The notes under the pieces were generated by a model that did no database searches, was not told where the DNA came from, and was given only the letters and a program-made list of their open reading frames with translations. Of a stretch of 47,431 nucleotides of DNA, positions 7,627 through 14,666 are shown one piece after another (position 1 is the first letter of the stretch; the number at the start of each line of letters is the position of its first letter). The stretch comes from a virus: IMG/VR virus record IMGVR_UViG_3300020455_001388, positions 1 to 47,431 of that record. One strand, 5' to 3'. The translations under genes and the position numbers were made by a program.

Positions 7627-8361
7627 TTAGTCGTAGTACCATTCAGTATTGTAATCGCCTGCGTATTCGCCCTTGTCTAGTGCAAACTCAGCCTCGGTCA
7701 CGTAAGCGTTGTAGAGAATTTTTTCAAATTGGTAGAAGGGGCCAAGAGCGATTGACTTGCGGCAATCCTCTCCGTCAACCCTCAATGAGAATATTTTTAA
7801 CTTGCCAGTTTTTGCATCTTCGTTAAGGCCAATTCTGAAATTGCATTCATATTCAGATTTATCAGATTCCTTATCGATTCCAATCCAGTAGCTACTGTAG
7901 GACTTATCTATATGAAGGCTTATTTCGCCCTCTGCCTTATCTTCTCTAGCGCCATCAACTATTTTTTCCACAAGCCAACTCAAATTAACCACATCGGGAA
8001 CTTCCGACATAATCTCTTTTAATTCACCATCCAAAACTTCAACTAACTTGTTGTCGTAGAAGTTTTGAGCAGCTAATCGAAGACGCTTAGTCACAAAGTC
8101 GTGGTACTTGGGGATATCTCCCAAGGACTCAGCGGTAGGCATGATTGCCTCAGTCATTTTTTCCTTCATTAGCTTTGATAAATCACCCCAGCTACTGAAA
8201 ACATCATCAGCGACACGTTTAATAAACTCATCTACTTTTACCTCTATAGCTTTTTCAACTGCGCCCCTTTTAATTTTTTCATTCAGTATATTGTTGAACA
8301 TATCTGACACTGAAACAGCTTCTGCGTCCTGTTTTGGTGAAAATGTAGCTTCATCTTTCAT
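7627..8361 (-). CDS. Hypothetical phage protein, 244 residues
   Basis: An acidic, mainly helical protein with no recognised family. Residues 20-130 are rich in Lys, Glu and Val and predicted helical; the C-terminal third contains aromatic beta segments (SYSSYWIGIDKES) and ends EWYYD. AGGAAAAG precedes the ATG. It stands alone between two hairpin-bearing gaps in the leftward operon. It is one of the few genes here that does not overlap a neighbour. Confidence 0.7.
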   Translation of the reverse strand: MKDEATFSPKQDAEAVSVSDMFNNILNEKIKRGAVEKAIEVKVDEFIKRVADDVFSSWGDLSKLMKEKMTEAIMPTAESLGDIPKYHDFVTKRLRLAAQNFYDNKLVEVLDGELKEIMSEVPDVVNLSWLVEKIVDGAREDKAEGEISLHIDKSYSSYWIGIDKESDKSEYECNFRIGLNEDAKTGKLKIFSLRVDGEDCRKSIALGPFYQFEKILYNAYVTEAEFALDKGEYAGDYNTEWYYD

Positions 8362-8399
8362 GGTCTTTTCCTGTGTTAAATTAGCCCGTTAGTACGGGG

Positions 8400-8492
8400 T
8401 TACCCCCAGTTAATCCCATTCACCGACTTCACTACGCACCAACATGCGTAACAAAAACCGATAAACAGTACAGTTAAAATTAAGCAGATCAT
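8400..8492 (-). CDS. Tiny membrane protein, 30 residues
   Basis: The ATG overlaps the stop of the gene at 8489-8590 (TCATGA), and the product MICLILTVLFIGFCYACWCV continues for ten more residues. The first 20 residues form one membrane span with three Cys. No family is recognised. It follows another tiny membrane protein, which suggests a functional pair. Confidence 0.55.
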   Translation of the reverse strand: MICLILTVLFIGFCYACWCVVKSVNGINWG

Positions 8493-8590
8493 GACTTACG
8501 CTTACCGGTAGCCCAGCCTATTACCTTGCCGGTAATAAATGCGAAGGCGAACATTAGGGTTATTACAAGTGCAATAATGAGATAAATCAT
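8489..8590 (-). CDS. Tiny membrane protein, 33 residues
   Basis: The ATG at 8590 overlaps the upstream stop in the GCAGCATGA junction. The product is one hydrophobic span (MIYLIIALVITLMFAFAFIT) followed by a short basic tail GKRKS, giving an N-out or N-in single-pass topology with a cytoplasmic basic end. No family is recognised. It could be a small regulator of membrane function or superinfection, but nothing in the sequence decides this. Confidence 0.6.
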   Translation of the reverse strand: MIYLIIALVITLMFAFAFITGKVIGWATGKRKS

Positions 8591-8877
8591 GCTGCATCAT
8601 CCGTGGCGAGAGAGGGCATAAGCTGGCGCAATGTGAAACCGTTAGGTGCACGATTAAAGCTTTCCAGCGCTTGGATAATGGCTGGTTTAATTTCGCCTGG
8701 CAGAGTGGAAGTAAGCTGGTTGTCATCACGAAGGTAGATAACCTTGGCACGCTGGGTATTTTGCCAGCTGATGGTGTGGCCGCTCATAACAAGCGTAAGC
8801 AGCGAGTTAACAACTTCTATTTTTTGGAACATCAGCAAGTCGTTAAACGTTGTTTTATCAATACTCTTGTGGGACAT
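8587..8877 (-). CDS. Hypothetical first gene of the leftward operon, 96 residues
   Basis: A soluble protein with no recognised family, beginning MSHKSIDKTTFNDLLMFQKI and ending ATDDAA. It is the first gene after the PL-like promoter, with GGAGATAAAAACC before the ATG. This is the place where lambda-type phages keep early regulators such as N or Kil, so a role in early control is possible but not shown. Confidence 0.7.
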   Translation of the reverse strand: MSHKSIDKTTFNDLLMFQKIEVVNSLLTLVMSGHTISWQNTQRAKVIYLRDDNQLTSTLPGEIKPAIIQALESFNRAPNGFTLRQLMPSLATDDAA

Positions 8878-8906
8878 GGTTTTTATCTCCTGTGTGCTTG
8901 GAGATA

Positions 8907-8957
8907 AAGTTAGGTTAACTTAACTTAAATGTCAAATAAAAGTTAGGGTAACTAAAC
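8907..8957 (-). promoter_or_regulatory. PL-like early promoter with two operators
   Basis: On the minus strand TTGACA (8930-8935) and TAACTT (8907-8912) are 17 bases apart. Two operators of the form GTTAGGNNAACTNAAC lie at 8909-8924, covering the -10 region, and 8942-8957, just upstream of the -35 box, 33 bases apart. Each has TTAG and CTAA or a near match as half-sites. The same motif occurs at PR, so repressor and Cro probably bind here and silence the leftward operon. Confidence 0.7.
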
Positions 8958-8972
8958 AGTTTTTTATGGGCA

Positions 8973-9006
8973 CAAAAAAACCGCCTTATTGGCGGTCATT
9001 TTTTAT
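8973..9006 (-). terminator. Intrinsic terminator of the lysogeny operon
   Basis: ACCGCC-AATAA-GGCGGT followed by a T run is seen on the minus strand (stem 8980-8996), which ends transcription of the genes at 9058-11609 before it enters PL. The plus strand also has a T-rich tail, so it may work in both directions. Confidence 0.8.
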
Positions 9007-9057
9007 TGCTGTTAGTGAAATTTATTTACTAATCGTATTTTGTTGCTTCAATACTAA

Positions 9058-10053
9058 CTAACTTTTAACTGCTATCACTTTAGCCGATGTGTATCTGCTG
9101 TGAAGCTGCTTAACTAAAATATCAAGCTCCATCGCTTTTTTATTCCAGCTGTCTTCTTTTATTATTTCAGATTGTTCATCACCTATAACGCCTAGCGGTA
9201 TTTTAGCTTTGAACTCATAACCATCATCAATGCTTCTCAAAGTCACCTTTAAGTCATCCCTGTCTGTGAAGTCAGCATAAAGCAACAAGTATTTTCCACT
9301 AATTACCTTTTCTACAGCTTTCTCTCTTGCTTTTTCAGTTAGCGTTGATACTTGATGGCCTGTCACGTTCAATTGATTTTCTGGCTTCCTTTCTTCTCTG
9401 CTCCCGCCAACTTCAAGCGTGTCATTCTCTTTGAGGTTTGTAGCAAAATTGGTTTGCGTGCTATGCACACTGTCAATTAAATGAGAAAGTATAGGGCTGT
9501 AATCAGCAGCTTTGGCAATCAATTCCATTTTTTCTTTCTCTAGCTTTGATAGTTCAATTGTTTTTTCAAGGTCAGAATCAAGTTCTTTATCTTTTGATTT
9601 TTTGGTAAGCCATGCTTTCCAGCCTACAGTGCTTGCCACAAGAACCCCGAATACAATAGCAATTAATACCAACTGTTCTGGTGTCATCTTACCTGTCGCA
9701 TCTTGAATTATTTTGAGTAGCTTATCACCTAACAGCGTTTCGAACCAAGATGAACCTTTATCCACTTTAACTACTAGTTCTAGTTTTTCTCTATCTTTTT
9801 TAGTCAGCTTCCTTGTGCTTTCTTCACCGTAAACCGCTAAGCAATACGCCTTATTTACCTCTTTTTGTAGCTCTAAAAGAGACGGCATTATTCGCGTTGG
9901 GATTGTTCCATTAAATTGTTCCCCTTTAATCCTAATGACAAATCGTGGCCAATTAACCAATTCTATTGATTGAGTTTCATCAATTTTTTCACCTTCAACT
10001 ATTTCCCGAAGAAGTGCAAAAGCATCGTTTTCTGACTCTATTTTTGTAATCAT
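9058..10053 (-). CDS. Membrane-anchored unknown protein of the lysogeny operon
   Basis: The 331-residue product has a soluble N-terminal region, one membrane span near residues 142-165 (LVLIAIVFGVLVASTVGWKA), then a Lys/Glu-rich helical linker and a C-terminal beta-rich domain. No family is recognised. I chose the ATG at 10053, which has an AAGGAAG site; the open frame extends further but into a repressor remnant. It is the last gene of the repressor transcript, so it should be expressed in the lysogen. Such genes are often exclusion or defence factors; that is an inference. Confidence 0.7.
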   Translation of the reverse strand: MITKIESENDAFALLREIVEGEKIDETQSIELVNWPRFVIRIKGEQFNGTIPTRIMPSLLELQKEVNKAYCLAVYGEESTRKLTKKDREKLELVVKVDKGSSWFETLLGDKLLKIIQDATGKMTPEQLVLIAIVFGVLVASTVGWKAWLTKKSKDKELDSDLEKTIELSKLEKEKMELIAKAADYSPILSHLIDSVHSTQTNFATNLKENDTLEVGGSREERKPENQLNVTGHQVSTLTEKAREKAVEKVISGKYLLLYADFTDRDDLKVTLRSIDDGYEFKAKIPLGVIGDEQSEIIKEDSWNKKAMELDILVKQLHSRYTSAKVIAVKS

Positions 10054-10075
10054 ATATATCTTCCTTAATCTTAAA

Positions 10076-10201
10076 TTAATCCCAAATACTAGATTGCCGG
10101 AATACACGGCCAATTATGATTAGTTCTTGGATTTGTTCTTGAAGGTAAAGTTCGTCAGGGTGTTCAGAAATGAGGACACGACAACAGCACTGCTTTTCCA
10201 T
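10076..10201 (-). pseudogene. Remnant of a second phage repressor C-terminus
   Basis: An ATG-to-stop frame of 41 residues contains EHPDELY, then IIGRVF, then SSIW before the stop, matching the last 30 residues of the repressor at 10884-11609 at 18 of 30 positions. The match continues through the stop codon into the leader and ribosome-binding site of the following gene. It is thus the leftover 3' end of a diverged repressor allele. The upstream part (MEKQCCCRVL) has no repressor similarity. Confidence 0.75.
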
Positions 10202-10242
10202 CAATATTAACTGAGTTCAACTAGAATTTAGTTTTTTGGCGT

Positions 10243-10860
10243 TCATTTTGTTCTATTCACAGCTTCTAACCAGTGATTTTCACTAATGATTTTTATGTTA
10301 GAAGTCTGCATGTCTCTGTAACTCATAGCCTTTTCGATCTTACGCCCGAAAGACTCATGAGCCCAAGCGTCAGTAACATAGCTCCCAATCACCAGATAAT
10401 TGATACTCTTAGTAACTGACTTTCCAATAGCGCCCCCTAGTTCCTCTACCAAACTTGTGCATTTCGCGCGGGTTCCGTAGTTGAATGTTCCTGTAAAAAG
10501 AAAAATGGAACCGCGTATTTTCACTTCTGGAGGGGGGGAACACAGAGGTAGGTTGGTAGGTTTTGCCAATTCGCCTAAAGCGACTTCATCACCGTTGAGT
10601 TTACTAAGTAATTGAAATAATTCTTCTGCCTCCTCGTTATCAACAATGCCGTCGTTGAGTATTTCAATTACCTTGGTTTCAATATTAATAATTATCGGGT
10701 TGTTGGAGTCTCTATTTTGTAATAACCACTGAAGAAGAAACTCTACTTCTTCTTGAACTAGCTTTCCATCCGCTAACAGCCCTTTAGACAACCCAATAAG
10801 TGTGTCCATCTTACGATCTTCGACAGATCTTGAGTTGTATATATTAGTTTGTTTGTTCAT
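10243..10860 (-). CDS. BRCT-domain protein of the lysogeny operon
   Basis: The 205-residue protein has an acidic helical N-terminal half (about 1-95) and a C-terminal BRCT domain (about 120-205) with the hallmarks FTGTFNYGTRAKCTSLVEEL, GGAIGKSVTKSINYLVIG and a closing Trp in ENHWLEAV. BRCT domains bind DNA ends or phospho-peptides and occur in NAD-dependent ligase; here it is a stand-alone moron. The ATG at 10860 has AGAAGGAA upstream. It lies directly downstream of the repressor on the same strand and should be made in the lysogen. DNA-linked defence or exclusion is possible but unproven. Confidence 0.8.
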   Translation of the reverse strand: MNKQTNIYNSRSVEDRKMDTLIGLSKGLLADGKLVQEEVEFLLQWLLQNRDSNNPIIINIETKVIEILNDGIVDNEEAEELFQLLSKLNGDEVALGELAKPTNLPLCSPPPEVKIRGSIFLFTGTFNYGTRAKCTSLVEELGGAIGKSVTKSINYLVIGSYVTDAWAHESFGRKIEKAMSYRDMQTSNIKIISENHWLEAVNRTK

Positions 10861-10883
10861 AAGATTTCCTTCTATTAGTTTTC

Positions 10884-11609
10884 CTAATTCCAAATACTAG
10901 AGTGCCAAAAAACTCTACCTATAATCACCATATCTTGTAGTTCTTTATCTTGATATAGTTCGTCAGGATGCTCGGCACTGTTAATACTATTGATCCTTAA
11001 GCCGCCCCCTGGAAGACGATAAAGGCGCTTAACTCTTAAAAGGCCGGAGTGATTTATTGCGTACACCTTTCCATCTACTATTCGCTTATCAAGGGTATTG
11101 ACGCCAACAACATCCCCATCGAACAATCTGGGTTCCATGCTATTACCAGAAACCTTCACGCAAGCCGCAGCGCCAGCTTCAACGCCGCACCTTCGCAAGG
11201 TTGACTTTGAAAAGCGCAGCTTTGGCCCTTGTATTTCTAACGTTAATTCACCACCAATCCCAGCTGCTAATTCTACTTCCATGAAAAAAGGAACCTCTAC
11301 TTCATCTTCATGCAACGGTGTTGCACTATCCCAAGCGTCAATACGCCCATAATACTCAGCGTTATTTTCTACTGGCGCGCGCTGGGAGCTTTCTGGTGAA
11401 AGCCTATATTCGCCTTTTAAAAGCCACTCGGGTTCACATTTGAGTACTTTAGACAATTCCATTATGAATCTAGTTGGGTTGTCTTTTCCGCTAAACCAAT
11501 TGCTTACAGAGGCTTTGCTCGCACCAGTTTTTTCGGCAATGTCTTTTTGTTTGAGATTAAGTTCTCTAGCTCTTCTTATTATTCGGTCACTTATGCTGGC
11601 AAAACTCAT
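10884..11609 (-). CDS. CI-type repressor with S24 self-cleavage domain
   Basis: This 241-residue protein maintains lysogeny by binding the operators at PL and PR. The N-terminal helix-turn-helix (about residues 14-36, KQKDIAEKTGASKASVSNW) is followed by a LexA-like peptidase domain. The Ala-Gly cleavage site is in VELAAGIGGE, the catalytic Ser in SGNSMEP and the Lys in LRVKRLYR, so RecA-stimulated self-cleavage during SOS is expected. I use the ATG at 11609 with AAGG upstream; a TTG two codons earlier is unlikely. It is divergent from the Cro-like gene across the operator region. Confidence 0.93.
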   Translation of the reverse strand: MSFASISDRIIRRARELNLKQKDIAEKTGASKASVSNWFSGKDNPTRFIMELSKVLKCEPEWLLKGEYRLSPESSQRAPVENNAEYYGRIDAWDSATPLHEDEVEVPFFMEVELAAGIGGELTLEIQGPKLRFSKSTLRRCGVEAGAAACVKVSGNSMEPRLFDGDVVGVNTLDKRIVDGKVYAINHSGLLRVKRLYRLPGGGLRINSINSAEHPDELYQDKELQDMVIIGRVFWHSSIWN

Positions 11610-11667
11610 GCACAAACCTTATTAAATTTGCATACCTAAACTATATAAACATTTCCGTTAACTATTC

Positions 11668-11725
11668 TTGACTTATTTAAGTTAGGTAAACTAAACTAAG
11701 TCTCAAATGGTTAGGTAAAGTAAAT
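11668..11725 (+). promoter_or_regulatory. PR promoter and operators
   Basis: TTGACT (11668-11673) and TAAACT (11692-11697) are 18 bases apart. Operators GTTAGGTAAACTAAAC (11681-11696) and GTTAGGTAAAGTAAAT (11710-11725) overlap the -10 region and run up to the Cro-like ATG, so repressor would block both transcription and possibly initiation. A weak half-site near 11623-11642 could be a third operator for the repressor's own promoter, which I cannot place exactly. Confidence 0.7.
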
Positions 11726-11726
11726 A

Positions 11727-11912
11727 ATGGTCAAGAAAGAAGTAATTGAATATTTCGGTAGCTGTACCGCCATCGCTGAAAAACTCGGAGTTTCAAAAAG
11801 CTCTGTTTCTCAATGGGGCGAAATAATACCCCCGCTTCGCGCTTATCAGATTGAAAGGCTCACTGGCGGCCAGCTTAAAGCAGAAGAGCCTGAACTTAAA
11901 AAAGCGGGTTAA
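11727..11912 (+). CDS. Cro-like regulator
   Basis: A 61-residue protein made of a single Cro/YdaS-type helix-turn-helix (residues 8-45, with CTAIAEKLGVSKSSVSQWGE and IPPLRAYQIERLTGG). It is the first gene of the rightward operon, divergent from the repressor, and its ATG abuts an operator. Cro proteins shut off repressor synthesis and drive the lytic choice. The ribosome-binding site is poor (AGGTAAAG), so it may be made at a low level. Confidence 0.85.
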   Translation: MVKKEVIEYFGSCTAIAEKLGVSKSSVSQWGEIIPPLRAYQIERLTGGQLKAEEPELKKAG

Positions 11913-11997
11913 AACTTCCTTGCTAGGTTTCTCATAAATCATGGTAAGTCCGTTTTAAAAGTTAACCGTTGAACGACGATTAAAAGGTTAAGCGATA

Positions 11998-12468
11998 ATG
12001 AAAACTAAAAAATGTTCAATTGAGCTAAAAAATCTACATAAGTTAGATGATGCGATGAGAGAGTTCAGTCGCAGTGCTCGATTAGATTTAGAGGCACCAA
12101 GAATAGGGACCACGGCAAACGTTCTTAGGAATAAGCTTAACCCTGATCAAGAATTTCATAAGTTAAGTTTGCTAGAGACAGTTAACTTATCGGCGAACAC
12201 CGGTGATATGTCGTTATTCCACGCCGCCCTTAGCATGCTTGGCTACGACTGCCACAAAGTTAATGACGGCCCATCTGCAGAGCAGCTCATTTCACAGGTC
12301 CTTCACTCAGCAAGCGCTTCAGGCAAAGTTACTGCTTTATTCGATCAGGCAAATGAAGATCAGCACATTGACGAAGATGAGCGCAACTCACTTATAAAAG
12401 CTACCGAAGAAGCCATCCAAAAACTTCAGTCACTTCGCTCATCCCTATTTAAGAAGGAATTAGCATGA
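11998..12468 (+). CDS. Phage regulatory protein of the CII/CP76 family
   Basis: The 156-residue protein has the LRNKLNPDQEFHKLSLLE segment typical of the phage regulatory CII family (Phage_CP76), whose members control the lysis-lysogeny choice by DNA binding. Helical N-terminal and C-terminal parts flank it (KATEEAIQKLQSLRSSLFK near the end). AAGG precedes the ATG. It follows the Cro-like gene in the position of cII, and its stop overlaps the next ATG. Confidence 0.75.
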   Translation: MKTKKCSIELKNLHKLDDAMREFSRSARLDLEAPRIGTTANVLRNKLNPDQEFHKLSLLETVNLSANTGDMSLFHAALSMLGYDCHKVNDGPSAEQLISQVLHSASASGKVTALFDQANEDQHIDEDERNSLIKATEEAIQKLQSLRSSLFKKELA

Positions 12469-12902
12469 CTAACTCACGCCTCAACTTATCCATCAACGCT
12501 GACAAAGTAAGCCAGCTACTGGCCGTGGTTTCTGCAGCTGCCGCTAAATCACCGTTTACCGAACAGTTTTTTCAGCGCTACCAATTTCTTATTGCAACTG
12601 GTGACTTATTGGTTAATGCAACTGGTGACTTATTGGTTAATGCCACTGGTGGAAATTCTAGCCACCGTGCGGCCGTCACCGGTGAAATCGGGGTTTGTCT
12701 TCAACCAACTGATGCGCTCCTTAGTCTTTGCACCGCATTTCTGGCAGGGGATGGGGATTTCCGTATTTTCGATCATGAATATTCCTTTTCTCAATCAGTT
12801 GAAACCTCTGTGGAGAAGTTTGATAGGTATGACTCAGTTATTAACGAGAGTAATGCCCGGCGAGTCCATACGATTATCTTCAAAGATCCTGAACCTTCGT
12901 AA
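12465..12902 (+). CDS. Hypothetical protein with internal 8-residue duplication
   Basis: A 145-residue protein without a recognised family. Residues 44-60 contain ATGDLLVN twice followed by ATGG, caused by a perfect 24-base tandem repeat. The start overlaps the upstream stop (GCATGA). The C-terminal part is acidic. The repeat keeps the frame, which fits a translated gene in which slippage changes protein length. Confidence 0.6.
   Translation: MTNSRLNLSINADKVSQLLAVVSAAAAKSPFTEQFFQRYQFLIATGDLLVNATGDLLVNATGGNSSHRAAVTGEIGVCLQPTDALLSLCTAFLAGDGDFRIFDHEYSFSQSVETSVEKFDRYDSVINESNARRVHTIIFKDPEPS
12594..12641 (+). repeat. 24-base perfect tandem repeat, two copies
   Basis: The unit starting GCAACTGGTGACTTATTG occurs at 12594-12617 and again at 12618-12641, followed by a partial third copy (GCCACTGGTG). 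It encodes ATGDLLVN in frame. Confidence 0.9.
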
Positions 12903-12943
12903 GTGAAGATTTAGAATTTAACAACGTAGCACAGGTACAAAAA

Positions 12944-13021
12944 ATGAGCAAAGTAATCACGTTCCCAAACTGCAAAACTGCACCTAAGCCCAGTAATGAA
13001 CCATTGCCGAGGGCAGCATAA
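12944..13021 (+). CDS. Tiny protein, 25 residues
   Basis: The frame starts MSKVITFPNCKTAPKPSNEP and ends LPRAA; its TAA overlaps the next ATG (TAATG). No family is recognised. The overlap and the recurring Ala-Ala end support it, but it is short enough to be only a coupling leader. Confidence 0.45.
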   Translation: MSKVITFPNCKTAPKPSNEPLPRAA

Positions 13022-13185
13022 TGCGCTCGTCATTTTATTGGTGGTGCAAGCGCACCGTTCGCGGTTTCAAGCACGAGTTTAAAACCGACTGGCAATTTCG
13101 TATCGCAGTTATTGCGTTACCGCTGGTGGTTGGCGGCATGACGTACTTGGCTAACAACAGCTATTTAATTGAGAAGTTTCTTTAA
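13021..13185 (+). CDS. Small membrane protein, 54 residues
   Basis: The ATG overlaps the preceding TAA. The first 28 residues are basic and aromatic (FYWWCKRTVRGFKHEF), followed by a membrane span at about residues 29-46 (IAVIALPLVVGGMTYLA). It may be a single-pass inner-membrane protein. No family is recognised. Confidence 0.55.
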   Translation: MRSSFYWWCKRTVRGFKHEFKTDWQFRIAVIALPLVVGGMTYLANNSYLIEKFL

Positions 13186-13243
13186 CCCGTAGGCTTTGGC
13201 TACGCAGTTTGTAGCCGTTTTTTAATTGAAGCAGGAACAACAC

Positions 13244-13498
13244 ATGACTAACACCAAAGATGCAACAACTAGAACCTTATCGGATACCGCACCATCCAAC
13301 GCCGAGGATGTTGAAATTGAATTTTTGCAACATCTGGCGCGAACTATCGCCCGCGCCGAAAAATTGAACAACGATGTTGAGGAATTGTGGAGAAAAACGT
13401 CACCTGAGTTCAAAGAGTTTAAAGCGACGCTTTTGGAAATTCATGAAAAAACTTCACGATTGGCCTTGCTCGCTAAGCCATCCGAGTTCGGTAAGTAA
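13244..13498 (+). CDS. Hypothetical protein, 84 residues
   Basis: A soluble helical protein starting MTNTKDATTRTLSDTAPSNA, with a charged helix in residues 22-70. AGGA lies before the ATG at 13244; a TTG at 13226 is possible but has no better site. Its 3' end overlaps the convergent gene at 13454-13765. No family is recognised. Confidence 0.65.
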   Translation: MTNTKDATTRTLSDTAPSNAEDVEIEFLQHLARTIARAEKLNNDVEELWRKTSPEFKEFKATLLEIHEKTSRLALLAKPSEFGK

Positions 13499-13765
13499 AA
13501 TGTTGCGTTTGGATGTAAGTGCATCGGCATGCTGATGGTTGGCACGACTTGATGCCACACACTCAACATAAATATTTTGATCACTGTTTTTACCTATGGA
13601 ATAGCTAACGTCCCTAACAAGAAAAATTGATAAATCATCTGGCGTGTATGACATCAATTCACCTAGATACATTGTTTCACCAATGCGAGGAATGACACTT
13701 GATTCAACAGTTATTTTTTCCAATAAGGTGGAGCCGTTTTTAGCATAAATTTCTAAGTGGTACAT
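13454..13765 (-). CDS. Lone reverse-strand gene, 103 residues
   Basis: A beta-rich small protein starting MYHLEIYAKNGSTLLEKITV with a good AAAGGA site before the ATG. It is the only minus-strand gene in the early rightward region and its 3' end overlaps the convergent neighbour by 45 bases. Such inverted genes in phages are often morons with their own promoter. No family is recognised. Confidence 0.55.
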   Translation of the reverse strand: MYHLEIYAKNGSTLLEKITVESSVIPRIGETMYLGELMSYTPDDLSIFLVRDVSYSIGKNSDQNIYVECVASSRANHQHADALTSKRNILLTELGWLSEQGQS

Positions 13766-13839
13766 GGTTAATCCTTTAATAGTTTAGTTAGTTTTGCAAT
13801 GCGCCTGAAGGCGCTGTTTAAAAATAGAACAAATTAGCC

Positions 13840-14275
13840 TTTTTGGATAGTGGTAGCGTTTGATGCAGCGCTTTAAACGTCCTGATTGTACCGTTCGAGC
13901 CCATATCTCACACGGCAAGGACAATCAGATAAACGATGTATTAAGCCATATGAGGAATGATGCACCTCGGACATGGGCCAGTGACCTGATACTGGTGGCG
14001 GTAAAAGGGTGACACTTGGAGAGACAAGCTGACAAGCCCCTTAATTGGGGCTAAGTCGGTGAAAGAGAGTGCTGAATATCAGTTCTTTAAACCGACAAGA
14101 GGATACGGCAATGAATTTGGCGCTGTAATGGCGCTTACCTTAATCGAGCCTTACGAGAGTAGGGCGTTTTGAGAATAGCTGCTAGGGATGTAACGCAATA
14201 AGCGCCCTAACGGGTAATGGGATTGGTCAGTGTGGTATCGGTCAGCTATTCATCAAAGCGATTTACGGATCTCTA
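13840..14275 (+). ncRNA. Candidate structured RNA, block A
   Basis: There is no credible gene from 13766 to 14286. The block contains a long helix, CGTTTTGA+GAATAGCTG (14165-14181) pairing with CAGCTATTC (14243-14251), one unpaired A (14252), then TCAAAGCG (14253-14260). It is preceded directly by a hairpin CCTTAC-GAGA-GTAGGG (14149-14164) with a GNRA loop. A related but weaker element pairs CTGATTGT (13880-13887) with ACAATCAG (13919-13926), again followed by one A and then TAAACG. A hairpin AGCCCC/GGGGCT sits at 14035-14052. The same helix occurs twice in block B. The GNRA loop suggests that the plus strand is transcribed. Confidence 0.55.
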
Positions 14276-14286
14276 TGGGAGAGAAC

Positions 14287-14466
14287 ATGAAAGAAACTAA
14301 AAGGCAAAGAAAAAAAAGGGTAGGGATGAACGCAGCCACTCAAAGCGCTTTCAAGAAAGGTTATAGACCACCAAGCTACAGGGAATTTATCCAGCCTAAT
14401 GGCTTGGCGGCTTTCAAAAAAACCACACTTGGCGTTCCTTTCGTTAACCCTACTAACTTTAGCTAA
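14287..14466 (+). CDS. Small basic protein, 59 residues
   Basis: A very basic N-terminus (MKETKRQRKKRVGMNAATQS) is followed by a Pro/Tyr-rich part (YRPPSYREF) and a neutral C-terminus. GGGAGAG precedes the ATG at 14287; the frame is open further upstream but only through the structured RNA. It lies between the RNA block A and the Acb2-like gene. Nucleic-acid binding is plausible from charge alone. Confidence 0.6.
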   Translation: MKETKRQRKKRVGMNAATQSAFKKGYRPPSYREFIQPNGLAAFKKTTLGVPFVNPTNFS

Positions 14467-14486
14467 CGGAATTAAGAAGACTCCTT

Positions 14487-14666
14487 ATGAAAATGAAATA
14501 TTTCGATTACGAACATCTACCCGAGAAGCTTCAGGCAGTAAGTAAGCCTATTGGGGATGTAGCCAGACAAATGAATGAAAGCCTTCCTGACGGTGCAGAG
14601 AAAAGCGCTGGGCTTAGAAAACTTCTTGAAGCTAAAGATTGCTTAGTTAGAGCCGCGCTTGAATAG
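14487..14666 (+). CDS. Acb2/Tad1 hairpin-domain protein, candidate anti-defence sponge
   Basis: The 59-residue protein contains YFDYEHLPEKLQAVSKPIGD and then DGAEKSAGLRKLLEAKDC, which fits the helical-hairpin pattern of the Acb2/Tad1 superfamily (a YHPP-like start, then a xxREKSLAxTKLEEAxxWA-like second helix). Members bind cyclic di- and trinucleotides or cyclic ADP-ribose signals and block CBASS and Thoeris defence in the host cytoplasm. I made the assignment by eye from motif order; the nucleotide-binding residues cannot be confirmed. It has a weak site GAAGAC before the ATG and a terminator right after it. Confidence 0.65.
   Translation: MKMKYFDYEHLPEKLQAVSKPIGDVARQMNESLPDGAEKSAGLRKLLEAKDCLVRAALE

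Noticed and set aside
10053-10113. N-terminal extension of the membrane-anchored protein (start at 10113)
   Set aside because: It would be translated from the repressor remnant in another frame; the ATG at 10053 has the good ribosome-binding site.
13855-13933. Fourth copy of the structured RNA helix counted as certain
   Set aside because: The inner pairing CTGATTGT/ACAATCAG and following A fit, but the outer arm pairs only as CGTTTG/TAAACG with an insertion on one side, so I mention it only as tentative.
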